From Delphinapterus leucas (taxonomy: Eukaryota > Chordata > Mammalia > Artiodactyla > Monodontidae): a stretch of 64,000 nucleotides of DNA. The notes beneath the pieces were generated by a model. That model saw only the letters and a list, made by a program, of their open reading frames with translations, did no database searches and was not told the DNA's origin. The translations under genes and the position numbers were made by a program. The stretch is from assembly GCF_002288925.2 (NCBI RefSeq), contig NW_022098001.1:6911113-6975112 (forward strand), in the 5' to 3' direction. Shown one piece after another: positions 20,195 to 30,775 of this stretch (the first letter of the stretch is position 1; each line of letters starts with the position of its first letter).

Positions 20195-20384
20195 GGAATG
20201 TTCCCATCTTCATTGACCGCTTTTGCAGGAACCACAAGTTCCTGGGCCAGTGCCCCGCCGACCCGTACAACCCTTTCTCCAGAGAAGAAAAAGGGCATCT
20301 CTGTTTTCGTGCTAATGAGCGTGAGATCCCTTACTTTCTGGTTCTCACAGCGACATCGGACACCCGTCGTTCCGTGTGCCAAGG
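20195..20384 (+). CDS. Candidate internal coding exon of an unidentified gene
   Basis: The best coding signal in the window. A possible acceptor (gtttgctctgataag) ends at 20194, and a good donor (caagg/gtgagaga) follows 20384. The 190-bp exon reads 62 whole codons without a stop: the first two bases complete a codon begun in the previous exon, and the last two begin one finished in the next. The peptide has internal motif CPADPYNPFSREEKGHLCF and later REIPYFLVLTATSDTRRSVC. It is rich in F, Y, C, N and D, unlike chance frames here. Third codon positions clearly favour C or G, as in mammalian coding DNA (for example ATC TTC ATT GAC CGC ... TGC CCC GCC GAC CCG TAC AAC). Just outside, stops occur in the same frame (TAA at 20191-20193, TGA soon after the donor), as expected of an isolated exon. 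Two other overlapping frames also stay open but are S/T/P-rich. I do not recognise the protein. It may be an exon of a living gene or a fossil exon. Confidence 0.5.
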
Positions 20385-21249
20385 GTGAGAGACCTGCAGA
20401 TGCCACAGAGACGTGGGAGGAGATGCTGGAGGAGGGAAGGTCGGCAAATGCTCAACAATTCATCGTGATTTGAGTCCTGCACCTTCATGGTCCCCCCACC
20501 CCTTTTTTTTAAAATTTAAAAAGCGCCGTTTGTATGACTCTAAATTAGTCAGGCTTTGTCTTGGTTCTCTCACTGGGAGCTGGTCATCTCTGAACGAGTG
20601 TGTTGAACCTGACCTGGGTAACCCCAGGATTCAGTTCCTCCCTTCCTGGGTCTCAGGGACCCCACGGGTGGATCAGGCTGTCACTGGATAAGGCAGACCC
20701 ACTGAGGGTCTTGTGGTAGTGTGGCTGAGAACCCCCGAAAAAGGACTTACTACCCCAGCTGTGGGAGGGTGCCTCACTGCACCCCACCCAAGGGCCGGCC
20801 CCTAGCCAGTGAGGCTTGAGGCCGGGATGTCAAGGCCCGCAGTTCAGCCTTGTGTGGGCAGTTCTGAGGGGCCGCTTCAGCTCCAAAGCGCTCCGTGGGC
20901 TCAGCCGAGGTTGTCCTTGGGCCTAAACCGCAGCTTGACGTCCACCCCTGCCCCTGCCCTCCTTTCCTCAGTGTTGCTCCTAAGAGACCTCGCACAGCCC
21001 TCCTCCACTCTCCACTCAGCACAGAGTCTGCCTCCCAGGAACCCACCCTGACTGGCTTCTCCAGAGACTCAAGTCAACACTTGGTCCTGAAGCCACAGAA
21101 GAGGCATCAGAGGTCAAAGGCCACTTCTGTCTGGAAGGGGCCCCAAACTTCAGCTTTCCCAAGGCCTGGCCAGGATGCTCACAGGCCTGCCCACACACTC
21201 ACTCCCTTCTGTTTGGCACCATCTGAAATTAGCTGACCAACATCTTCCT
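20385..21249. other. Unique DNA, no further exon recognised
   Basis: GC-rich between 20740 and 21240, giving antiparallel frames of 80-113 codons with S/P/R-rich composition. No exon with convincing boundaries was found that would pair with the one at 20195. Confidence 0.45.
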
Positions 21250-22055
21250 CCCTCCCTCCCACAAAGATTTATTGAGCATCTGCTATGTGCAAAGTACTAT
21301 TCTAGACTCTAGAAATACAGCAGTGAAAAAGACAAAAAAAAAAAACCCCAAAACACACAGGAAAATCTTTATCCTCATGAAGCTTGCATTCTACCAGGGG
21401 GAGGAAACGATTACCTAATACAACAGTAAAATACTATCACTCAGTGATAATACTCTGGGGAGGCCAAAAAAAGCAGGGAGTGGAGAGGGTTTGGTAGCAG
21501 GATGGAAGGAATAAAGGGAACAGGGAAAGACTCACTGAAAAGTTGACATTTGAGCAAAACCTGAAGGAGATAAGGGACTGAGTCATGAAGCTATTGGGGG
21601 AAGAGCCTTTCAGACAGCAGGGACAGCAAGTGCAAAGACCCTGAGGCAGCAGCTTGCTGTGTGTTTTCAAGGACTAGCAAGGAGACCAGTGTAGCTGGGT
21701 CAGAGTGGGAGAACAGTAAGAAGTGAAATCAGAGATCACAGTGGGAGGTGGGAGGGAGGACAATAGGATTGCGGGTGTGGAGGGCCTCTTGGGCCAATGT
21801 AGGGACTTCGGCTTTAACTCTGGGTGAGATGGGAGCCACAGAGGGCTCTGAGCACAGTAGAGTGAGGATCAGATGGGCTGTTTTAAAGGACCACTCGAGC
21901 TGCTGTGTGGAGAGAGGGCAGAAGCAGGAGACCTCCTAGACTCTTTCAGTAAATCCAGTTGGAAGACAGTGCTGGCTCAGTCAAGGGGCTGCAGTAGAAG
22001 TGGTCAGATTCCGGAGATATTTGGAAGGTAGAGCTAATGGGATTTGTTGTTGATC
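21250..22055 (-). mobile_element. L2 LINE, about 800 bp of the 3' half
   Basis: Starts aaagatttattgagcatctg, then gaaagactcactgaaaagttg, gaccctgaggcagcagcttg, ggctttaactctgggtgag, ccactcgagctgctgtgtgg, and ggagatatttggaaggtaga: an unbroken series of reverse L2 blocks. Confidence 0.9.
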
Positions 22056-22132
22056 CTTCCGGGAGAGCCAGCACTGTGGCTGGCAGGATCACACACGTGG
22101 GTGCAGCCAGCAGCATTTCTCAATGCAGCAAA

Positions 22133-22345
22133 TACCATGTGGTGGCTTTGGAGCCAGACACACCTGGGTCTGGATCCAGACTCCATCCATAGGAGCTGCT
22201 CATCGTGAGCAGGTTACATCATCTCTCTAAGACTCTTGTTTCTTCATCTGTCAACTGGGGATAACAATCTTTATATCATGGGATTATTATGAAGATTAAG
22301 TGAGATAAGGTAAAAGAAGAGCTGATAAAGAGTGATGTGATTATT
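22133..22345 (-). mobile_element. MIR SINE
   Basis: gtggctttggagccagacac, acctgggtctggatccagac, tctttcttcatctgtcaact-like, gattattatgaagattaagt: reverse MIR, nearly complete. Confidence 0.88.
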
Positions 22346-23119
22346 TTAAATAATGCAGTGTCCTGTGAATCTTGGTGCAGAGGCCCGTGGAGGGGAGGGG
22401 CAGAATCTGAGGGTGGAGGGAACTTGCAGGAGGGGTTGGCCAAAGCTGGGGGGCAGCCAAGATTGCCCAGGAACACTGCTGTGGAAAGAGAACAAGACTC
22501 TTGGGCACACACTGGCCTTCCCAAGGGAGTCTGGAGGATTCCAAAGCTCAGACAGGTTGGGGTGGGGTGGCCTTCAGAGAAAAGATGGCCAGAAGGGAAC
22601 TCCTTGGATGAAGGTGGAGCCATGGAAAATGGGAACATCCCCCAATTCTAGAGAGGATTAGGTCATCCCAGCTGAAGCCAATCAAAACTCTCCCTTGGGG
22701 AGGCAAAAAAAGGTTTTACTAGGCCAAAACTGCAGCGATCTTTAGCAGCTGCCAGGAAAGGAGGCGAGGCAAGGCGAGCCTTGGGCCTGAGGCCATGAGC
22801 CCTGGAGGTCCCACCCTGGCTAGAAAAGGAGACTAGGGGAGAGCTGGGGGGCAGCCCAGAAGCTGGGGGAGGGCGGAGCTGTCTGAGTTGTATGGTGGTG
22901 GTGGGATGCCCTTCTGGAAAAACAGTTAGGTCCTCATCAGAGGCAGCCAACAAAGCTTCGCACACTGGGGCTCTGCGATTCTTTTCCCTTAAGGAAGACA
23001 AAAAGCAGGATTAGCATTCCTTCCATCAGAGATGTTCTACTGATTTATACGTATGGCGGTTTTTCCCCCAATAAACCAGAAGTTTAAACTGGGGATCCTG
23101 CACTTCCCTCCTAATTAGA
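22346..23119. other. Unique DNA, no gene recognised
   Basis: Overlapping plus-strand frames at 22337-22661 (102-104 codons) and a minus frame of 112 codons at 22663-23001 show no motif or codon bias. Confidence 0.5.
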
Positions 23120-23235
23120 GAGAGCCTTGGCAGTGAATGAATGTGGGTTCAAGTTCCAGGGCAGCGGTTGACCTTGGGCAGGATGCTTGACCTCTGAGTC
23201 TTGTAAAATGGGGATCACAGTATCTCGCAGGTGTC
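23120..23235 (-). mobile_element. MIR SINE fragment
   Basis: gccttggcagtgaatgaatg, tgggttcaagttccaggg, gaccttgggcaggatgcttg, tcttgtaaaatggggatcac: reverse MIR 3' half. Confidence 0.8.
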
Positions 23236-24084
23236 TGTGGGCAGCCATCTTCTCCCCTCCCCCAAGCCCTGGGTTCGGAAAATGAAAGGAAACATACTAA
23301 CTGTGAAGGTAAACAGTCAAGCATACAGAAGGATATTTCCTATGTGGGGAAAGCCACGGGGGCTGGTTTCTAGGGACCAGATGGGAGAGTGCAGTGCCAG
23401 AGCGGTGCCCCTGGTCCCAGGGTGGGGACCTGGTCCTTAGTCACTGTCTCCCAGTTCAAACTCCCTTCCTCCTAGGCACCACCACCTTTTCCCACTTCTC
23501 TCAGGCCCTAAAGAAATGGTACAGAGCCCTTGGGAGAGGAAGCATCCTTTTCCCAGACACTCTTGGGGCTAGAAATCCCCCAAACCCAAAGTCCTCCCAA
23601 GGCGCTGACGTCAGCCTGAGACGGCGGCTGCTGTGCTTTTCTGGTAACCTCTTCCTGCCAGCGGCCACCTCCGGGAAGGACAAGTTTGGGCCCCGGGCCA
23701 AATCCTGCAGCTGCTCCACACCTGTCCGGCCTACTCGGACCATCTCACAATCCTGGGGCCTTGAGGGGCAGGGGTGGCTGGTGGGCCGTTCCCCTCCCTG
23801 TTGCCACCCTCTCCAAGAAGCCAACCGCAGATTCCTAGTGCCTCCTCTTGCTGGTGGGGATGGAAGCAGAAGTACCTCCCCTCCCCTGTCCTCCACTCCT
23901 TCCCTCCCCCCTCCCCCCATCCCCCACGACTGCTCTTTTCCTGGTCCAGTCACAGGCTTCGACAGGCATTTGAATCTTGTGTCCACAGAAGCTCTGACCC
24001 CTGGTCCCCCGTTAGGGAATTTTAGGCCAACGAGTTATAGAATTTTAGAGCAGACATAAGGATCTCTCAAAACCAGACTGGTGT
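23236..24084. other. Unique GC-rich segment with the longest open frame
   Basis: Contains the window's longest frame (23394-24059, 221 codons) and an opposite frame of 161 codons. Both are S/P/R-rich, have no domain and lack third-position bias, so I do not call a gene. G+C is raised around 23590-23760, where a CRE palindrome lies. Confidence 0.45.
23604..23615. promoter_or_regulatory. Perfect CRE palindrome GCTGACGTCAGC
   Basis: Contains the full CREB/ATF site TGACGTCA at 23606-23613 with two more symmetric bases on each side. It sits in a repeat-free, GC-raised patch that also has gagacggcggctgctgtgc. Full CREs are depleted in methylated genomes because of the central CpG, so survival is suggestive. 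Function unproven. Confidence 0.45.
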
Positions 24085-24303
24085 CCTTCAGTGAGTGGCT
24101 TCTGGGTGCCAGGCACAGCACTCAAGGCTTCACAGGCATTAGTTAACCCTGACAACAACTGCACAAGGGAGACGTTATGATTGAGCTCTGTTTGCAGATG
24201 GGAAAATGGACGCAACGAAAATGGACTTAAGCAACTTGCCTAAGGCCACATGGCGGAGCAAGCCAGGTCTTGTGACTTCAAAGCTGAACTTTGCTACCAC
24301 GTT
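24085..24303 (+). mobile_element. MIR SINE
   Basis: ttctgggtgccaggcacagc, ctgacaacaactgcacaagg, tttgcagatgggaaaatgg, cctaaggccacatggcggag: MIR across most of its length. Confidence 0.88.
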
Positions 24304-24304
24304 A

Positions 24305-24600
24305 CACTTCTCAAAGCATATTCCGTGGATCATTTGTTCCCGTAGGTCTGCCAGGAGTGAGAGAAACCTGTGGTTAAGCATGCCAGGGAAGTACTCTAGA
24401 TTCAGCTCCACTTTGTGGAATGTCTCAGAGCATATTGACAGATTAAAGGCTCTGAGAAGTCCTGCAGTGAGTTAAATCTGTTTAACTCTCTCTAACCCAG
24501 TGTTTCCCAAACTTATTTGCACCTGGGAACCCCACCGCTTTTTACAAACGGGACACTGTTACCATCCTGGAGAATGTGCTGTGGGAGATGCCACACAAGA
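24305..24600 (+). mobile_element. hAT-type nonautonomous DNA transposon (name uncertain)
   Basis: The run tctcaaagcatattccgtgg, attaaaggctctgagaagtc, cagtgagttaaatctgttta and gtgtttcccaaacttatttg follows a common mammalian hAT-group repeat that I recall without a firm name. Confidence 0.5.
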
Positions 24601-24602
24601 TC

Positions 24603-24675
24603 ACATTACCTGTCTTGTTCAGATAGCGCCTGGCACATATTAGGAGCTCAATAAACACGGGCTGGATAAAATTAA
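24603..24675 (+). mobile_element. L2 LINE 3' terminus
   Basis: agcgcctggcacatattagg followed by agctcaataaacac: L2 tail. Confidence 0.75.
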
Positions 24676-25569
24676 CACACATTTCCCCCATTTCTGGTCA
24701 TCCTAGCCCTTTCCCTGAAGAGTCCCTCAGCCGTGGAAGATACTTCACATCCTACAGATGACCCACTCCTGATGGCACCCCTGTGTGGGTCTTCTTGGCT
24801 GTGCTGGGGTCACATGGAGAGAAAATTCCATTTAGGCAGCTCCATAGAGGCCTCCCCTATTTTAGCCCCTCAGAGGTCTCTATTCTAAGGACAAAGGGAA
24901 AGTTCTGAGACACTTCCGTTCAGTTTTGGCCAGCAGGAATATGGGTGTGGATGAGGGTGTGAAAACCTCCCACCATTCATCCTCCCCCAGCCCCTCAAGC
25001 CCTTCCAGCAGTACAGTGCAGACCCTGAGGCATCCTTCCACCCCTGCCAGCACTCACACCTCCGTTTTCACCTTCCTTGGCACCCTGCCCCGAAACCCCT
25101 CGCTCCCTCCCTCTACTTTTTATACCCTATCAGCCCCTCTTGCTTCCTACCTTCTTGGACTCGCTTGAACTCCAGGCTAGACTTGAATCAGATCCTCACT
25201 GGGGACCATGAACACACAGCAGGCCGGACCCCTGCTCAGAGATTCAGGTGTAACTGCTGTGGGATGGGGCTCAGACCATCTGTACCTTCAAATACAGCGA
25301 GGTCAGGAAGGACGGATGCTCGCCAGTACCCATTGCCCTTTTTCCCGTCCTTTGGCAAGCCTCCCAGCCCGGAGCAGGTGCCAGGGTGCCCCAGCTGCCT
25401 GCTCCTGGCTCCTGAGCACTGCTGGGAAAAGGCCCCCACCACAGCACTGGCACTGCTATGGACTCAGACTCCCATCTCGGTGCCACCTGCCAGCACATGT
25501 AGCAGTCCTGGGTCTAAACCACTTACTATTCTGGGTCTTCGTCACTCTCCCCATGCTCCCTTCCGACCC
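24676..25569. other. Unique DNA, no gene recognised
   Basis: Frames at 25165-25585 (125-137 codons in two registers) are composed of short biased runs and share DNA with minus frames. No motif. No repeat confidently identified. Confidence 0.45.
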
Positions 25570-26535
25570 CAAGTCTAATGCTTAGCCTCTTGTCTCCTAC
25601 TACTGGAAAAAAAATTGAAGCCACTGGGATCACATGATTTCCATCAAATTCTCGCTCCCTACCAATTCTGCTACTGCCACCCCACTGCTTTCCTGTTAAT
25701 TTTAGACGCAGGCCAAAATCCAGGTCAAATCCCCCAGCCTATGGAGTCAGGCTGCCAGGGTTCCAATCCCATATACATCCCTTACTGGGTATGTGATCTT
25801 GAGCAGATTTCTTAATCTCCTCAGTGCTTCAGTTCCTCATCAGTGAAATGGGATGACGCTCGCCTTTACCTCACAGAGTTAATGAAGGATTAAACGAGAT
25901 AGGCCACACAGAGAGCTTGGCACAGGCAAATGCTAACAAAGGCTAGTTATTGTCATCGCCCTCTCTGCCTCCTCCAAACTTTGTTCCATCATTATGAACC
26001 TCTCCCTGTTTCTAGCTCATTCCTCTCAGCCTATAAAGACACTCCTGTCTCTCCTGTCCTAAAAAAATCTCTTCTTGATTCTATGTTCTTGATTTCTCTT
26101 GTCCCTTCTCATCCAAACTTCTCAGAAGCATCCTTTATCAGCTTGTTCCTTTCCTTATCTCCCTTCTGTTCCTCAGGGACGTGGCTTCTGGCTCTACCAT
26201 AGTTCTGACATTTGTCGGGGTCACCAAGGACCTGGCTAAGACCAGTGGGCACGTCTCAGTCCCTGACCTCTGCCTCCTGCCCTTGACTTTGTTAATCATG
26301 TCCTGCTTTGTGAAACTGTGGATGGCTTGGCTTCTGTGCTTCCTTATCAGTCCCTTGGTTCTCCTTGTACTTCCTCTGCCTTCCCCTCCCTGTCTCCGGG
26401 CTTCTCATCCGCCACTGGCCCCAGGAAGGCTGTGGGGACCCTGAGTCTGTCCTTGGTTCATGGATCTCCTCTGCCCCCGCATTCCTGTCAGGTGATCTTA
26501 GCAGCTCTCATGGCTTCTACTTCCACTTGATGGTT
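25570..26535 (+). mobile_element. L2 LINE ORF2 remnant with nested MIR
   Basis: Follows L2 from before RT (agcctataaagacactcctg, gattctatgttcttgatttc) into the RT region (ggggtcaccaaggacctggc, and aaggctgtggggaccctgag). Broken by many stops. A MIR at 25738-25960 is inserted in it. Confidence 0.65.
25738..25960 (-). mobile_element. MIR SINE
   Basis: ctatggagtcaggctgccag, ggttccaatcccatatacat, gtgatcttgagcagatttct, gagttaatgaaggattaaac, gctaacaaaggctagttatt: near-complete reverse MIR. Confidence 0.9.
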
Positions 26536-26539
26536 GATA

Positions 26540-27165
26540 CCTGCTATGAGCTGAATTGTGTGCCCCCAAATTCATATGTTGAAGCCCTAACCCCCAATGC
26601 TATCGTATATGGAGACAGGGACTCTACGGAGGTAATTAAGATCAAATGAGGTTATAAGTTTGGGGCCCTAATCTGATAGGACTGATATCCTTATACAAAG
26701 AGGAAGAGACACTAGAGATCTCTCTTTCTAGGCTCACACAGAGAAAAGGTCACATGAGGACACAGCGAGAAAGTGCCATCTGTAAGCCAGAAAGAGAGGT
26801 CTACACCAGAAACTAATTCTGCTGGCACCTTGATGTTGGACCTCTAGCCTCTAGAACTATGAGAAAATAAATTTCTGTTATTCAAGTCACCTGGTCTGCA
26901 GCATCTTTTTTTTTTTTTTTTTTTTTTTTTTTGTGGTACGCGGGCCTCTCACTGTTGTGGCCTCTCCCGTTGCGGAGCACAGGCTCCGGATGCGCGGGCT
27001 CAGTGGCCATGGCTCCACAGGCCCAGCCGCTCCGCGGCATGTGGGATCCTCCCAGACCGGGTCACGAACCCACGTCCCCTGCATCAGCAGGAGGACTCTC
27101 AACCACTGCGCCACCAGGGAAGCCCCTGCAGCATCTTGTTATGGCAGCCTGTGCCAACTAATACA
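26540..27165 (+). mobile_element. MaLR-type LTR (MLT1-like) with nested young SINE
   Basis: acctgctatgagctgaattg, cccccaaattcatatgttga, ggagacagggactctacgga, cacatgaggacacagcgaga, aataaatttctgttattcaa and cagcctgtgccaactaata: full MLT1-type LTR. The SINE at 26908-27125 lies near its 3' end. Confidence 0.88.
26908..27125 (-). mobile_element. CHR-2-like SINE, very young
   Basis: About 27 uninterrupted T (26906-26932), then the young-class body (ctcactgttgtggcctctcc) and ccaccagggaagcccc. Perfect duplication ctgcagcatctt at 26896-26907 and 27126-27137. The pure tail suggests recent arrival. Confidence 0.98.
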
Positions 27166-27167
27166 GT

Positions 27168-27540
27168 ATCTAAGTATACCAGTTAGCTTTTCCTGCATAA
27201 CAGACTATTCCAAAATTTAGTGGTCCAAAACAAAAACCATTTATTTAGCTTACCTTTCTTCAGGTCAGCAGTTTGGTCTGGGCTCAGCTAGGCAGCTCCT
27301 CTGGTCTTGGGTCTGTGGTCAGCTTCTGGTTTGGCTGGGCACTGGTTGGTCAGGGTGGCCTCAGCTGGGATGGCTCATCTCTGCTCCATAGCATCTCTCA
27401 TCCTCCAGCAGGCAGGCCCAGGCTTGTTTTCGTAGCAATGCAGCAAGGTTCTAAGAAAGCAAACAGAATGGAGGTTTGGAAGGAAAACCTCAAAGTATGC
27501 AGACATCTGGGCCTTTCCATTCATACCTGGTACTCTGGTA
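27168..27540 (-). mobile_element. MLT1-type MaLR LTR, old
   Basis: ccagttagcttttcctgcat, aacagactattccaaaattt, ggtcagcagtttggtctggg, ctcagctaggcagctcctct resembles reverse MLT1 of an older subfamily. Confidence 0.65.
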
Positions 27541-27617
27541 GTTGACTTCTCAAATATCAAGACGTCTTGAACAATGAACTAAGAATATAGAATAATAATT
27601 AAATAAGAAAAATATAT

Positions 27618-27706
27618 ATATATATCTGAATCACTTTGCTATACAGCAGAAACTAACAAAACATTGTAAACCAACTATACTTCAATAAAATAAATTTAAA
27701 AAAAGA
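27618..27706 (+). mobile_element. L1 3' end stub
   Basis: tgaatcactttgctatacag, cagaaactaacaaaacattg, aactatacttcaataaaata and an A-rich tail: the last ~90 bp of an L1. Possible degenerate duplication of the form aattaaaataa on either side. Confidence 0.8.
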
Positions 27707-27924
27707 ATTATAAATGAGTAAACTCTGGGAAAACACATAGCATTTTAAGGTATAGTTGACCGGACTTGACAGATGTAGAGTGAGGATGGATGAGGAAAAC
27801 AGGCCTCCTCCTGAGTAGACAGCTTGCTGGACTGGATGGAGGGTGGAAATAATTTTCCAAACACTTATTACTTGTTGGATACTGTTCCAAGCACTTGGTA
27901 CACACAGAACACCGAGGTGATTGA
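27707..27924 (-). mobile_element. L2 LINE-like fragments
   Basis: tatagttgaccggacttgac and gagtgaggatggatgaggaa match the reverse L2 interior. The right part (27855-27915, ttattacttgttggatactg) is too diverged to classify. Confidence 0.45.
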
Positions 27925-28150
27925 GAAAATGTCTCTAGAACCAGACTTGCCTGAATTTGAACTCCAATTCAGCCACTGACACAGAGAAAGTCACTTAAAC
28001 TTTCTGGGCCTCTGGTTCCTCATCCGTAAAATAGGCATAATAACGGCACTTGCCTCACTGAGCTGTCATGAGGATGAAATGAAGTGATACATGTGAGCCA
28101 CATAGAAATGCCTGGCTCACATGGTGCCCTCTAAATATCTGTCATTGTCA
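27925..28150 (-). mobile_element. MIR SINE
   Basis: gaaccagacttgcctgaatt, cagagaaagtcacttaaact, ggcctctggttcctcatccg, ctgtcatgaggatgaaatga, cactgag-type central block: reverse MIR. Confidence 0.9.
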
Positions 28151-28159
28151 TTATTGTCT

Positions 28160-28860
28160 CATTGTCATTATTTGTCTCAACCCATGATGTCGGCGATTTT
28201 GTCTCTATTTTACAGGTGAAGAAACTGAGACTTGGAGAGGTTAAATAAATACCGTAATATGCAAGGTTAGGATGTGGCTTTGGACCCAGGTGGTCATAAC
28301 TCCAGAAGCTATGTTCTTTTTTTTTATTGAAGTATAGTTGATTTACAATGTTGTGTTAGTTTCAGGTGTACAGCAAAGTGATTCATTTATACATATACAT
28401 AAATATATATATACTTTTTCAGATTCTTTTCCTTTATAGTTATTATAAGTTATTGAATACAGTTCCTTGTGCTATATAGTAGGTTCTTGTTGTTTATCTG
28501 TTTTATATATAGTAGTATGTATCTGCTAATCCCAAACTAATTTATCCCTCCCTCCCCTTCCCCTTTGGTAACCATAGGATTGTTTTCTATGTCTGTGAGT
28601 CTGTTTCTGTTTTATAAATAAGTTCATTTGTATCCTTTTTTAGATTCCACAAATAAGTGATATCATATGATATTTGTCTGTCTCTGACTTACTTCACTTA
28701 GTATGATAATCTCTGGTTCCATCCATGTTACTGCAAATGGCATTATTTCATTCTTCTTTATGGTTGAGTAATATTCCACTGTGTATATATACTCCATCTT
28801 CTCTATCCATTCATCTGTCAATGGACACTTGGGTTGCAGAAGCTATGTTATTAATCACCG
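28160..28860 (+). mobile_element. MIR SINE split by an L1
   Basis: The left part (28190-28315: tctattttacaggtgaagaa, actgagacttggagaggtta) and a short right part after 28837 (gctatgttattaatcac) make one MIR, opened by the L1 at 28316-28836. Confidence 0.85.
28316..28836 (-). mobile_element. 5'-truncated L1 (about 520 bp) with perfect target duplication
   Basis: Poly(T) then attgaagtatagttgattta, the L1 3'UTR, to the distal ORF2 end (ccatccatgttactgcaaat; ctatccattcatctgtcaat). Flanked by cagaagctatgtt at 28303-28315 and 28837-28849. No intact coding sequence. Related to the longer L1 at 60806-61717. Confidence 0.95.
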
Positions 28861-28861
28861 C

Positions 28862-29765
28862 TTCCTTCATATTCCTCCCTCTACCATTCATCCACAGGAA
28901 GGGAGCATGTTTGGGCTTAAAGATAATGAGTATGGTTTTAGATATAGATGTGGAGTTGCCTCTAGGACAACCAGGTAGAGACTTCTATTCAGCAGTTGGG
29001 TTTGTATGTGGAGTATAGAAATCAAGATATTGTAGACAGATAGGGATTGAGCCACGGGCGGATAACATCATACAGGGAGATGGTAGCATGAGAACGGAGG
29101 AGTGTCCGGGGCACATTTAAGGAGAGGATGGAGGAAAAGGATCCCCTAAAGGAGCTTGAGGATGAGCATCCAGAGAAGGGAGAGGGAGGTTTTGGAGGAA
29201 GGGAGACCATAAGTCTGAGTTTGCCTGGGGGAGTCTTGGTTTAGGACAGCCTGGCATAATAATTAATGAGTGCCCTTTTTCACTTTCAACAGTGGCCCAG
29301 TTTGGAAGATGAATTATATATTCACCCTCCTTAGAACGTCAAGGAGGAGAAAATGTAGATGTGAAATACTGCAAAGAGGACAAGTAAGGTAAGTTTGGAA
29401 AGTGGGTTCCGTTGGAATTGGATTTGGCAAACTGATGACCTTGGAGAGAGGTTTCTGAGGAAAAAGATGGAAAACAGATTGGATCAGGCTGAAATCTGAA
29501 TAAGAGACAAGTAGAGATAACAAATGTTCACAAGTCTTTCCAGAAGCTTGTCTGGGAAGGGAAGAAAGAGACAGCTATAGGGAATGGAAGAGAAGGACTC
29601 CCCCTCCCAGCCACATTCCATGGGGAAGGGATTTGAGCATGTCAGGCCCAACAGGGAGGAAGCCAATGGATAGAGAAACTGACAGGCAATCAAGAAGATT
29701 GCTGATGGATCGAGGTCCCTGGGGAGCCAGAAAGTACTAGAATCCAGAAAAATGAGAAAGAGCCT
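28862..29765 (-). mobile_element. L2 LINE, RT-region remnant (about 900 bp)
   Basis: atgtttgggcttaaagataa, tgagtatggttttagatata, then ggaaagtgggttccgttgga, attggatttggcaaactgat, gaccttggagagag follow reverse L2 from the distal ORF2 into the RT region. Possibly the same ancestral copy as the fragment near 27745. Confidence 0.7.
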
Positions 29766-29881
29766 TTTTCTCAGGCTGCACCGCATGACATTTGGGATCT
29801 TAGTTCTCCGACAGGGATCAAACCCGAGCCCCCTCTGCAGTGGAAGTGCAGAGTCCTAACTACTGGACCGCCAGGAAATTC
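29766..29881 (-). mobile_element. Short CHR-type SINE
   Basis: ctcaggctgcaccgcatgac, gggatcttagttctccgaca, ctactggaccgccaggaaat with flanking near-repeats gagaaagagcct and aggaaagaggct. Same short class as 12766-12887, more diverged. Confidence 0.88.
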
Positions 29882-30699
29882 CCAGGAAAGAGGCTTGAAG
29901 AAATAAAGTGGGAGATTTAAGAAATGGTGGGGAAAATTGTCCCAAGAAGGTGGGTTTCTGGGCACGGAACTGATGAAGGGGACAGCATCATCTTGCAGAC
30001 TCGTTCAGCTGTGGCAGAGCATGGTCAGTGATGCCTGGGTCTTTCCTTCGCCATAGACTCTTCAGCCCCCCCACCCCAAATGCACATAGCTACACATGCA
30101 TGATTTCTACACATGAGTCAGGAGGCTCACAGCAAACTGATGCCCAAAGAGGAGTCCAGACCACAGTGAGGAAGCTCTGCTCCCTAAAGCATTTTCCCGG
30201 GGCTTGGGTGTCCTCACCCCAAAAATATGTTCTTTCCATCTCCCCCAGCTGATCCATAAATGCTCTCAACAGCCATGAAGGCAGCTCCTTCTTCATTTTA
30301 AAAGATTTTCATAACATGCTACAACTCCCAAGTTTGTAGGTTACTTTTCGCCAGTTACAGTCAAGCCCAGCTGTGTCCAGGTACCTCAAGGGGAGAGGTT
30401 CCTTAATCCCATCGGTGTGGTTACTGGAAGTCTCTTCCTAGGGAGGGTTCTCCTGAGGGTCCTTCCTGGAAACCCATAGGCCCATTCCTGGAGTCTGGGC
30501 TCCCCTCCTTGACCAGAGAGGAACGCCCTTTCCAGCTGCCGCCTCCAGACCCCAGGCCGCGTAGCCTTCTGGGTGCTGAGCCTCTGATTGAGGATGCTCC
30601 CTTCCCTCCCAACCCATGGAAAGACTATGTCTGTAAGAATTCTCTTCATCTCTTACACTTTATCATTTAATGAATATTAATGCGATAGAGAACAGCACC
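29882..30699. other. Mostly unique DNA
   Basis: 29882-29990 may continue the decayed L2. At 30386-30649 a minus frame of 87 codons follows a pyrimidine-rich acceptor-like ttcttacag (near 30630) but has no recognisable product. Nothing firmer. Confidence 0.4.
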
Positions 30700-30775
30700 T
30701 TTCATTTATTCAACAAATGCTTGTCAAGCTCCATGGCATTCCAGGTGGAGTGCTGGGGAGGCAGAGGGGGTTAGT
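30700..30775 (-). mobile_element. L2 LINE terminus fragment
   Basis: ttcatttattcaacaaatgc followed by ggtggagtgctggggaggca: reverse L2 3' tip. Confidence 0.6.

Noticed and set aside
20107..20473. 103-codon plus and 99-codon minus frames overlapping the exon candidate
   Set aside because: S/T/P-rich and without third-position bias; the frame at 20197 explains the codon pattern better.
23394..24059. Longest open frame, 221 codons, plus strand
   Set aside because: S/P/R-rich, no domain or codon bias, opposed by a 161-codon frame in the same GC-rich DNA; expected by chance.
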